Source: Cytophagales bacterium (lineage in GTDB: Bacteria; Bacteroidota; Bacteroidia; Cytophagales; 172606-1). From it: a stretch of DNA of 64,000 nucleotides. The DNA lies in NCBI GenBank assembly GCA_030448185.1, contig JAUJNL010000015.1, positions 21,998 through 85,997 on the forward strand, given 5' to 3'. A program made the position numbers and the translations under genes. The notes under the pieces are model-generated. The model worked only from the letters and a program-made list of their open reading frames with translations. It searched no databases and was not told the origin of the DNA. Below are positions 44,806 through 52,802 of the stretch, piece by piece. Each line of letters begins with the position of its first letter. Positions within the stretch are counted from its first letter, which is position 1.

Positions 44806-45429
44806 TTAACGACTCTTTAAATACGCCATAATCATCTCCGGAATAATCTTTTTACGCTCCTCCATAAACTGCCGGAAGCCTGCCTCGTCCAGCGAACCCA
44901 CATACGAAATAATAGGGCGTGCCACTACCGGAAAAATCAGATTACCCATCAATGAAAAGATTACGTGCAATGGATTGACCGGGCGAATAGTTCCTTTTTC
45001 AGCTTCTTCCTGCAGTTGTTTCGTAAAATAAGAGGTCTTTACTACTTCCCTTACATTCAGCTCTTTAAACAAACTGTTTCCATCTTTCCGGTGCTCAGCC
45101 AGTACAAAGATGGGAATCATCGGATTTTCAATCAGAAAATCAGTATAGCGGTCTACGATTTTCCATATTTTTACTTCCAGCGGCGTTTCCTCATTAAGCA
45201 ACCGGACTATGCTGCCGAAAAAAGCGCCGAACGACTCCATATAGATGCTCTTGAATAATTGCTCCTTACTTTGGAAGTGATAATTCATCAGCGCCACGTT
45301 TACCCCCGCTTCCTGCGCTATTTGCCGGACGGTTGCTCCCTCATAACCCTGGCTCAGGAATACCTTCTTAGCTGCCTCCTTTATCTTGTTTTCCGTATCC
45401 GGATTAACTACCTCTTTTTTCCTGGGCAT
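44806..45429 (-). CDS. TetR/AcrR-family regulator (CecR-like context)
   Basis: Regulator of 207 aa. The DNA-binding domain covers residues 10-60 (KIKEAAKKVFLSQGYEGATV, then IAQEAGVNVALMNYHFQSKE). The C-terminal ligand domain matches CecR/YbiH-type proteins in length. It heads the operon TetR-TolC-HlyD-ABC-ABC-permease-permease. The E. coli cecR-ybhGFSR locus has the same content apart from TolC. Two identical-arm palindromes at its own promoter and before tolC point to autorepression and control of the exporter. Confidence 0.92.
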   Translation of the reverse strand: MPRKKEVVNPDTENKIKEAAKKVFLSQGYEGATVRQIAQEAGVNVALMNYHFQSKEQLFKSIYMESFGAFFGSIVRLLNEETPLEVKIWKIVDRYTDFLIENPMIPIFVLAEHRKDGNSLFKELNVREVVKTSYFTKQLQEEAEKGTIRPVNPLHVIFSLMGNLIFPVVARPIISYVGSLDEAGFRQFMEERKKIIPEMIMAYLKSR

Positions 45430-45453
45430 ACAGCAAAGCTAAGACAGGTTTTT

Positions 45454-45475
45454 AATTTAAACAAGCGTTTAAATT
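45454..45475. promoter_or_regulatory. palindromic operator, TetR promoter side
   Basis: Arms AATTTAAAC (45454-45462) and GTTTAAATT (45467-45475) around the spacer AAGC, 25 bp before the TetR start codon. This is the better conserved of the two sites. Confidence 0.75.
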
Positions 45476-45496
45476 ATTTTTCTAATGTCACAAAAA

Positions 45497-45527
45497 AACC
45501 CGGCAGGTTTCAAAAACCTGCCGGGTT
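45497..45527 (-). terminator. rho-independent terminator of the S8 protease gene
   Basis: AACCCGGCAGGTT (45497-45509) pairs with its mirror (45515-45527). Read on the minus strand it is followed by a run of T. It lies 43 bp after the protease stop and insulates the TetR operon. Confidence 0.88.
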
Positions 45528-45570
45528 ACGGAATATATTCGATATCCAACCTAGGATTTCCGAAATTACC

Positions 45571-47187
45571 TTAGTTCTGCTTGGAAATATCCTCGGCTGC
45601 CTTTACCGCTTCGTAGGCGTTGACCACGCCACCAGTAATACTCAAATTATCAAAAGCTACGGTCTCTCCCTTTTCACCGGGCTTGTTCACCTCTACCCCG
45701 TTGAATTTGACGCTGGATTTAGTAAGAATATCTTTCAGCTGGGCAGCCGTTAACTGGGGATAATAGGACAATACCAAGGCAGCCACTCCCGAAGTTACCG
45801 GAGCTGCCATACTGGTTCCGCTCAGGCTTTCGTACTTACTTTCGGGCGTGGTCGAATATACGTCTACCCCGGGAGCAAATACATCTACCGTCTTTTTACC
45901 GTAGTTAGAGAAATTCCCCACAAATTTATCTTTAGCGCCCCAGGAAGATGCCCCAATTTCCAGCCAGTTAGTTATTTCGGTTTTGCCATTCAGCAGTTTT
46001 TTGGAAGGAAAGTTATTTTCCGCGTCAATATCCTTAGAGTCGTTGCCGGCAGCGTGTACGAGCAGTACCCCCTTGGAAGCCGCATATTGTACGGCTTCAT
46101 CTACTGCCTGCTTCTGCGGGGAATAATCTTTCCCAAAACTCATATTAATGATCTGGGCTCCATTATCTACTGCATACCGGATGGCATTAGCAATATCCTT
46201 ATCCCGTTCGTCGCCATTGGGTACCGCCCGGATAGCCATGATCTTTACATTATCGGCTACGCCTTTCATTCCCAGGCTGTTGGCCCGGTTAGCGGCAATA
46301 ATTCCGGCTACGTGCGTACCGTGCTTGGCATCGGGACCTTTTACATCATTATTACCGTATCCCTTTTCTTTCAGGTTACTGTAATTATCTCCTACAATAT
46401 TGCGGGGATCAAAATCCGGATTATAGCCGTAATTAAGGGACCGGTCAAAGTATTCCTCAGCTTCTTTCAGCTCCTTTTCATCAATTTTATTTTCAAAGGC
46501 AAATTCCATTACTTTTTTAGCCCACTGTACTTTTTCATCCGTAGAGGTGATAGCTGCCACTGATTCGGCAGTCAGCGTGTCTTTACCCAGGTAGGTTTTC
46601 AAAAAAGGATGCGCTTTCCGGTACGCCTCGGTAATATTCTTGTAGCTTGCCGCCTGCCCTTTTAGTTCCTGAATCTTTTCTTCGAAAGTTTCTTTAACCT
46701 TCAGGTATTTCTCGTAATCGGCTTTATCACGGCGACGCACTTTTTTTCCTTCAAAACGGTTGCGCAGTGCCGCGTACTGGCGGGTAAGTTCGTAAGAATC
46801 ATTGTTTACATTCTTGCCATCTTTGCCCCCGATAAAATTCCAGCCGTTGATATCATCCACGTAGCCGTTTTTATCGTCATCAACGCCGTTGCCGGGAATC
46901 TCTTTTTCATTCACCCAGATCTTTCCCTGTAAATCTTCGTGTTTTACGTCAATGCCTCCGTCAATTACGGCCACAGTTACCGTTTTGGAAGGTTTATTCT
47001 TCAGCAGTTCATAGGCTTTTTCGGTACTGACTCCGGTTATCTGACTTTCAGACCGATCCAGGTTGAACCAGTTTTCGGGAGCTTTGGCAGCAGCCGGAAT
47101 CGGCTCGGGAGTAGCCATCTGGGCTTGGGTAGCTAAATGTACGTTAGCCGCTAACAGACTAAGTACTAAGATTCGATTGAGTTTCAT
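45571..47187 (-). CDS. S8-family serine peptidase (subtilisin-like)
   Basis: Exported protease of 538 aa with signal peptide (MKLNRILVLSLLAANVHLAT). The catalytic triad is visible: aspartate in VTVAVIDGGIDVKHEDL, histidine in AKHGTHVAGIIAANR, serine in LSGTSMAAPVTSGVAAL. A charged helical insert of about 150 residues (KVRRRDKADYEKYLKVKETF and on) separates the aspartate and histidine blocks, longer than in subtilisin but seen in Bacteroidota relatives. No C-terminal sorting domain is seen. It is monocistronic. Confidence 0.93.
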   Translation of the reverse strand: MKLNRILVLSLLAANVHLATQAQMATPEPIPAAAKAPENWFNLDRSESQITGVSTEKAYELLKNKPSKTVTVAVIDGGIDVKHEDLQGKIWVNEKEIPGNGVDDDKNGYVDDINGWNFIGGKDGKNVNNDSYELTRQYAALRNRFEGKKVRRRDKADYEKYLKVKETFEEKIQELKGQAASYKNITEAYRKAHPFLKTYLGKDTLTAESVAAITSTDEKVQWAKKVMEFAFENKIDEKELKEAEEYFDRSLNYGYNPDFDPRNIVGDNYSNLKEKGYGNNDVKGPDAKHGTHVAGIIAANRANSLGMKGVADNVKIMAIRAVPNGDERDKDIANAIRYAVDNGAQIINMSFGKDYSPQKQAVDEAVQYAASKGVLLVHAAGNDSKDIDAENNFPSKKLLNGKTEITNWLEIGASSWGAKDKFVGNFSNYGKKTVDVFAPGVDVYSTTPESKYESLSGTSMAAPVTSGVAALVLSYYPQLTAAQLKDILTKSSVKFNGVEVNKPGEKGETVAFDNLSITGGVVNAYEAVKAAEDISKQN

Positions 47188-47728
47188 CAAAAATTTTAGG
47201 TGTTAATGGGGAAAAAGTAAAAGGATTATCCGTGGAATACAAGCTATAGATTTAAAAATAGTTTAAGAATTCTCTCTTGCGGGCCGTGATTCATTAGGAA
47301 AAATAACGAAGTAATAACTCAACCCGGTATGCAGTAGTTCCGGGAAAGGCTAAAAATTAGCGGTAGTAGAAGTTTTAGTTGCTAATGACAAATTGTTGAT
47401 CGGTTGGGACCTGTCTCGTACCGGCGTCAGCGTGTGAAGATCCAAAAGACACGGCACAGCTGAGCTATTTTTAAAGATCTTCGATTATTTTTATTTTATA
47501 GAATGCGACACAACTTCTCGGAAAACGAGTAAGAATCTGAATATTAACAGCTTAAGTAAAACCATCTCTAGGCAGACCTTCCTGAAGGGCCCGAAATTGT
47601 TGTATTATTTATAAATTTAGCGGCCCTATTCGGGAAAACTGATTGGAAAAGGCAATTTTCCCTTCTTTTAAAACGATTGAAAATCAACCTTTTCCGAGAA
47701 GTCATGACTCTCTCTATATTAGGCGTGG
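47188..47728. other. gene-free gap
   Basis: About 540 bp between two leftward genes. I see no credible reading frame, RNA gene or strong hairpin. Its left part should hold the S8 protease promoter. Confidence 0.5.
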
Positions 47729-48843
47729 TTACTTAATTACTAAGTTCAATCGTTTCCATATTTCGTTTTGATAGGCAAACGGGACAAATGAATCATCCGG
47801 CACATCGCCCATCCGAATCACGATTATTTTTTTTGACGGAACTATATTCAGTAACTGCCCATTTTTACCCATGGCCGCTACCATATCGGTAGGGGCATTC
47901 GGGGTGATTGGCCCCGTAAAGACAGTTTGCAGCCTCGGAGCCATGAATGAAGGCTGGCCATTGAGCCACCACAGATAGCCGTACGATTTATTCAGGGTTT
48001 GGGAGGTAGTGACGCTGGCCGTGTAGTAACCCGCATCATTTAGGATCGGTTGCCCGTCCCAATTGGTTTTGTTCAGCATCAGCAGGCCAAAGCGGGCCAT
48101 ACTGCGGGCCGTTGAGTAGAAAACGTGGTTGTCGCCGTTGACCCGCCACTGCCCGTCCATACCGATTTTAACTTTTAATTTAGCGTCGAAATAAGCATTA
48201 AAATTTTGACCTACGGCTTTACTAACAACGTCTTGCAGGAGCGTATAAGGTGCGTTGTGGTAAGCCCACCTGGTGCCGGCATCTGCCTTATAGACCAGAC
48301 TCGACGGTCTCGTATCATTGACATTAGCTACCCCATCGTCTAAGCCGGTAGTCATAGTGAGCTGATGCCTGATGGTGATCAGGTCTTCTTTGGCCGCCGG
48401 CAACGAAGTCCACCCGGAACCCAGATACAGGGAAGTTTTCTGGTCTATTGACAAGAAATTTTCTTTGAAAATTAATTTTCTTGCTGTTCCTTTACAACCA
48501 TAAAGCTAGTCAGCGTTTTGCCCGCCGAGGCCCAGTACCATTGGCTGTTTCGGTCGAAACTGGCGGTGTTAGTCAAGTTCCATCCGAAATATTTTTCGAG
48601 CACAATCTTCCCGTCTTTTAAGACCAGGAACCCTTTTGTATTAGTCTCCTGCAAGTAATCATACAAGGGTTGGGTGTGAGCAACCGACCAGCCCAGCGAT
48701 TCCGGCGTAGTAGTGGCCCAATCGGTCCCGTTGACAGGCGGGAAGTAAAGGTCAGTTTGTGCCGGCGCTGGCTCAGGGTCCACGTTTTTTGTGCAGGCAA
48801 CCGACGCAAACAAGACTGCGAGGAAAAAAAGGAGGCGTTTCAT
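47729..48843 (-). pseudogene. beta-lactamase-family serine hydrolase, broken by a 17-nt insertion
   Basis: Class C-type serine hydrolase of about 365 aa, lipoprotein signal MKRLLFFLAVLFASVAC from the ATG at 48843. The catalytic S-x-x-K is in YWASAGKTLTSFMV, and YHNAPYTLLQDVVSKAVG supplies the tyrosine motif. The frame breaks after KEQQEN. Removing 17 nt (within about 48460-48480) restores QQENFLSIDQKTSLYLG. The inserted bases contain the 14-bp palindrome GAAAATTAATTTTC, suggesting a template-switch event rather than a simple read error. Confidence 0.82.
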
Positions 48844-49007
48844 GTTTCGGATCAAATGATTGATAGGGCTTAGATAACCTTTACCCGCAAAAGGTTTAAG
48901 TAAGATGGCGAAATTTTGCAAAGTGTCTTATACTGCTCTATCCCTATTTTGCCAAAGTTTTTCCGTAAGCACCTCAACACGAATATTCCTTATCTCCTTA
49001 TCCACTA

Positions 49008-50159
49008 CTACACATTTAGTTTGACATTGTACAAGAATTGCAATTGCCGCTGGTTTACCTTCTCGGGAATCATTTTCATCATCCAATCCCGCAGGAAGCA
49101 TAGAGGTTGCCTTTCGAGTTGTGCCAGACGGCCAATGCGCCACGAATCATTGACAATACGGGTAGTCCGGGCCAGTCGTCTTTGCTCAAACTGGCGGAAA
49201 GCTTCGGTTACGGATTCATATTTCTCCAGGCAGTTTGCCAGCACCCAGGCGTCTTCAATTGCCTGGCAAGCTCCTTGCCCCATATTGGGCGTAGTGGCAT
49301 GGGCTGCGTCTCCGGTTAGCACCACTTTTCCGAAGGCAAACCGGGTAAGCGGCTTCAGGTCAATGATATCGTTCCAGATAAGCTTTGCGCCTCTGGCCAT
49401 TCCCAGTACTTGCGGAACCGGAAAATGGTAGCTGCTAAAATAGTTCAGTAAATCAGCGGCCTGGTAACTGGCCAATTGCCCGTCGTGATACGGCGCATTT
49501 TTACAGATAAACAGATAAATACGGTTGCCTTTCAAAGGTACAATTCCTACCCGGCCCTGCGGTCCCCAGGTTTCGGTAGCCACCTGATCATCAAATCCGG
49601 CCGGCTGCCCTTCAATCACGGTACGCCAGCAGGTATACCCGGCATAGCGGGGCTCCGTCTCGGGAATCAACTGCTTTCTGATAACTGAATGCACTCCATC
49701 GGCCGCAACCAGACACTCCCCAGTGGCAATAGTGCCATCACTAAACAGCGCCGTTACATTTTTCCCCTCTTCCCGGAAACCCGTGCATTCTTTACCTAAG
49801 TGTACGGTGTTGGGCGGTAGCTGTTTCAGCAGGAGCTGATGCAGCTCAGCCCGGTGAATGGTAAAAGTGTTGGCCAGAAAGCCAGCGTTATACTCCAATC
49901 TGCCGGTTCGGGAGAGTATTTCACCCTTATAGTTCATAATGAGCATGTTGTGCAGTATTTTACCATGTGGTAAAATATCTTTATCCAGCCCTAGTAGCTC
50001 CATTACCCGCATCGCATTGGCTGCCAGTACAATACCTGCACCGAGAGGCTTCCATTGAGGAGCATTTTCGTATACTATTGCCTCAAATCCTTTCTGCCGG
50101 AGGGCAATTGCGGTACACAGTCCCCCGATGCCACCGCCAATAATGATAATTTTTTTCAT
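49008..50159 (-). CDS. FAD-dependent monooxygenase
   Basis: Flavoprotein of 383 aa from the ATG at 50159. The FAD-binding Rossmann motif is IIIIGGGIGGLCTAIALRQ at the start, the DG motif is VAADGVHSVIRK near residue 160, and the second FAD motif is LTGDAAHATTPNMGQGACQA near residue 285. This is the aromatic-hydroxylase (PHBH-like) class. The substrate is unknown. It diverges from a TetR regulator across 78 bp that contain two copies of one operator type, so it is probably induced by the regulator's ligand. Confidence 0.93.
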   Translation of the reverse strand: MKKIIIIGGGIGGLCTAIALRQKGFEAIVYENAPQWKPLGAGIVLAANAMRVMELLGLDKDILPHGKILHNMLIMNYKGEILSRTGRLEYNAGFLANTFTIHRAELHQLLLKQLPPNTVHLGKECTGFREEGKNVTALFSDGTIATGECLVAADGVHSVIRKQLIPETEPRYAGYTCWRTVIEGQPAGFDDQVATETWGPQGRVGIVPLKGNRIYLFICKNAPYHDGQLASYQAADLLNYFSSYHFPVPQVLGMARGAKLIWNDIIDLKPLTRFAFGKVVLTGDAAHATTPNMGQGACQAIEDAWVLANCLEKYESVTEAFRQFEQRRLARTTRIVNDSWRIGRLAQLERQPLCFLRDWMMKMIPEKVNQRQLQFLYNVKLNV

Positions 50160-50173
50160 AAATATTGCAGTAA

Positions 50174-50219
50174 TTAGGACAAATGTACTAATCAAATAAA
50201 ATTAGGACAAGTGTTCTAA
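50174..50219. promoter_or_regulatory. two TetR-type operators between divergent genes
   Basis: Both 50174-50191 and 50202-50219 fit TTAGnACAnnTGTnCTAA, a dyad with six- to eight-base conserved arms. Their centres are 28 bp apart, placing both on the same face over the shared promoter region. Confidence 0.8.
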
Positions 50220-50237
50220 ATAAAATAATTTTAGGGA

Positions 50238-50867
50238 ATGAATACGAAAGAAAGAATATTGCAGAATGCCCTGCAGCTATTCAATGAAAGAGGGATTAAT
50301 CCGGTAACCACGCGTCATATTGCCGCAGCCCTGTCTATCAGCCACGGAAATCTGTGTTACCACTTTGCCAGCCGGGAGATAATCATTGAACAACTCTACC
50401 ATCGGCTGGTAGCAGAGTTAGATGCGGAAATCGGTCAGGCAACCCAAAGCGCAGCAGGATTACCGGAGCTTTTGGGTCTTACCCAGAAAACGTTTGAAAT
50501 TCAATACAAATACCGCTTTATTCTGCTGCACATAGTTGAAATTATGCGGAAGATAACCTCGGTCGGAGCGCATTTCCGGCAACTGCTTATCCACCGTAAA
50601 GTACAATTCAGTGCGATTATCGGGCGCCTGGTCCGGGAAGGGATTTTTGAGACTGAGTCTTATCCGGGACAATATGACCGATTAGTTACCCAATTCTACC
50701 TGATTGGAGATTTCTGGCTTTCGGAAGCCGAAATCCTCTATGAAGGACCGGAGGAAGAAAAAGTAAACTACTACGTCCAAATTGCCCGTTCCCTGATCTT
50801 TCCTTACCTGACGGACAAGGGTAAAGAGGCATTTGGGCAATTACCGGCTTCTTTTATAGGTGATTAA
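50238..50867 (+). CDS. TetR/AcrR-family regulator
   Basis: Regulator of 209 aa. The N-terminal helix-turn-helix is MNTKERILQNALQLFNERGI, then TTRHIAAALSISHGNLCYHF. The C-terminal part is of the ligand-binding TetR type (YEGPEEEKVNYYVQIARSLI). It is divergent from the FAD monooxygenase, with two operators in the shared gap. The last codons (GQLPASFIGD) were copied downstream in a 119-bp tandem duplication. Confidence 0.92.
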   Translation: MNTKERILQNALQLFNERGINPVTTRHIAAALSISHGNLCYHFASREIIIEQLYHRLVAELDAEIGQATQSAAGLPELLGLTQKTFEIQYKYRFILLHIVEIMRKITSVGAHFRQLLIHRKVQFSAIIGRLVREGIFETESYPGQYDRLVTQFYLIGDFWLSEAEILYEGPEEEKVNYYVQIARSLIFPYLTDKGKEAFGQLPASFIGD

Positions 50868-51072
50868 CCCTTAGTTTACCAGAAATTATTTTAACAGACA
50901 TTATGGAATCTTCTTTACAAAAAGATTTGCTCGACAAGCATGAGTTGGTGCGGGGGCAATTACCGCATGCATTTATAGGTGATTAAAACTTATTTTAACA
51001 GAAATGATTTTAACACCCATTATGGAATCTTCTTTACAAAACGATTTGCTCGACAAGCATGATTTGGTGCGG
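50835..51072 (+). repeat. 119-bp tandem duplication spanning a gene junction
   Basis: Unit 1 (about 50835-50953) and unit 2 (about 50954-51072) align over their length with scattered substitutions and small indels. Each contains the end of the TetR gene, the intergenic bases and the first 17 codons of the RDD gene. The divergence shows that the duplication is not recent or is under different constraint. Confidence 0.9.
50903..50986 (+). CDS. 27-aa chimeric mini-ORF created by the duplication
   Basis: Starts with a copy of the RDD start (MESSLQKDLLDKHELVR) and runs straight into a copy of the TetR tail (GQLPHAFIGD) and its stop. It has the same upstream bases as the real RDD gene, so it may be translated as a leader. 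Function, if any, unknown. Confidence 0.4.
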   Translation: MESSLQKDLLDKHELVRGQLPHAFIGD

Positions 51073-51537
51073 GACATTATCCAACCCACCACCTGGCAAA
51101 AAAGATTATTGACCCACGTGCTGGATCTATTTTTCTTTTATATGTCCTTTATTATCCTGGGAGTTGTTATTGGCATTGTGCTAGCCTCTCTCGGCAAAGA
51201 TCCGGAGTCGGCCTTTGAGATTAATCCATTGCTGGATAAACTTATTACAATGTTACTATTAGTAGCATATAACATTACTTTTGAAAGCATTTTCGGAAAA
51301 ACGCTGGGAAAAATGATCACCAATACGAAAGTGGTTAATGAAGATGGAACTAAACCTTCTTTTAATCAGATCGTTGGCCGTTCGTTTGCCCGGTTGATTC
51401 CTTTTGATGGTTTTTCCTTTCTGGCCGAACGTCCCCGGGGCTGGCACGATACAATGTCGGGCACGATGGTGGTAGATGATATTGACCTCTACCGTATCGA
51501 CGAAGTGCTGCATCCGGAAGAAGAACGCTTTGAATAA
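51022..51537 (+). CDS. RDD-family membrane protein
   Basis: Protein of 171 aa from the ATG at 51022. It has the RDD signature around the first helix (WQKRLLTHVLDLFFFYMSFI), a second helix (LLDKLITMLLLVAYNITFES), and the family segment GKTLGKMITNTKVVNEDG then QIVGRSFARLIPFDGFSFL. Relatives are small transporters or membrane-stress proteins of uncertain role. The start is fixed by comparison with the duplicated copy upstream. It is followed by a very strong terminator. Confidence 0.88.
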   Translation: MESSLQNDLLDKHDLVRDIIQPTTWQKRLLTHVLDLFFFYMSFIILGVVIGIVLASLGKDPESAFEINPLLDKLITMLLLVAYNITFESIFGKTLGKMITNTKVVNEDGTKPSFNQIVGRSFARLIPFDGFSFLAERPRGWHDTMSGTMVVDDIDLYRIDEVLHPEEERFE

Positions 51538-51578
51538 GCCGGTTTCGAGTTGACGGTTTTCAGTTTCCGGTTAGGCGA

Positions 51579-51631
51579 CCAGTGTAAAACAAAAAGGCAG
51601 GATGATTTCCTGCCTTTTTGTTTTACACTGG
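51579..51631. terminator. bidirectional terminator with 23-bp perfect stem
   Basis: The arms 51579-51601 and 51609-51631 are perfectly complementary around a 7-nt loop. The core is AAAAAGGCAGG with its mirror CCTGCCTTTTT. It separates the convergent RDD and tatC genes. Confidence 0.92.
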
Positions 51632-51705
51632 TTTTCGTTTAACGCTTAAATAAAGCGGTAAGACGAATGAGTTCTGAATAACAGACTCATATACTCCTTA
51701 TACTC

Positions 51706-52593
51706 TTATACTTCTTCACTTAGCTCCTTGAGCCTTCTGCGCACCACCCGCGCCGAAACGCCGATACTGGCTTCATACAATATAAATAGCGGCAAAGCCA
51801 CCAGAACCTGGCTGATTATATCGGGCGAAGGGGTAACAATGGCCGCAAGCACCAGGATAACAATATAAGCATGCTTACGATATTCCCGCATCAGCGGTGG
51901 GTTGATGACCCCGGCCCGGGAGAGAAAAAATGCCACAATCGGCATTTGGAACATTAATCCGCAGGCAAGCGTCAGGGTAGCTAAAGTCGAAAAGTAGGAT
52001 AAAATGTCAAATTCGTTGGAGATGCTTTCATCAATCTTGAAGTTAGCCAGAAAGTTAATGGTCAATGGCGAAATGATGTAATAGCCAAACAACACTCCCA
52101 GAAGGAACAATATCGTCACGAAGAATGTAGCTCCGCGGGCAGCCTGTCGTTCGGCCGGGTACAGTCCGGGCTTGATGAATCGCCAAACTTCCCAGAAAGC
52201 GTACGGAAAAGCGAAGACCAACCCAATTAGCGCTGAAGTAGTAATCGCCGTAGTAAACTGTCCTCCTACCTCGCGGCTTTGCAGGATAAAATCCAATTTG
52301 CTCACGCACAGATCCGGAGTACCAACGGCATTGGCCAGTTTGCAAAGCATCTGGTAGGTCCAGAAGTCGGTACGGGTGGGGCCGAGCAGAATATCGTGAA
52401 ACACAAATTCCTTATTGAAAAAGGCTAGTAAGGCAAATACAATAATAGAACCTACCGACCGGATAACGTGCCACCGGAGTTCTTCCAGATGGTCCAGAAA
52501 TGACATTTCCTTTTCTTCCGGATTGGATTCGCGCAGGTCATCATCCGGCCACTTATCTAATTGGTCCACTTCGTTGTTACTTTGCAATTCCAT
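51706..52593 (-). CDS. tatC: twin-arginine translocase subunit TatC
   Basis: Inner-membrane receptor of the Tat pathway, 295 aa, six helices. The family start EKEMSFLDHLEELRWHVIRS binds the twin-arginine signal. FPYAFWEVWRFIKPGLYPAE is the conserved loop, and AAIVTPSPDIISQ lies before the last helix. An N-terminal acidic extension of 30 residues precedes the core, usual in this phylum. tatA/tatE are not adjacent. Confidence 0.95.
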   Translation of the reverse strand: MELQSNNEVDQLDKWPDDDLRESNPEEKEMSFLDHLEELRWHVIRSVGSIIVFALLAFFNKEFVFHDILLGPTRTDFWTYQMLCKLANAVGTPDLCVSKLDFILQSREVGGQFTTAITTSALIGLVFAFPYAFWEVWRFIKPGLYPAERQAARGATFFVTILFLLGVLFGYYIISPLTINFLANFKIDESISNEFDILSYFSTLATLTLACGLMFQMPIVAFFLSRAGVINPPLMREYRKHAYIVILVLAAIVTPSPDIISQVLVALPLFILYEASIGVSARVVRRRLKELSEEV

Positions 52594-52802
52594 GTAAAGG
52601 GGCTGACTTTAAAATAAAAGGTCAGAGAAGAAAAACAGGTACAGGCTACTTTACATCCTCTGCTCATCAAACATACGTCTCTACAGTAGTCACTGGTTTT
52701 GCAAGATACCCTTTAATTTTGTATTTGCACGAAAGAAGACTTTGAAATCAGGCCCAAACGACGCCCGGATTCTGACCCTCTGCCTCGCTAAAAGTACGCT
52801 TA

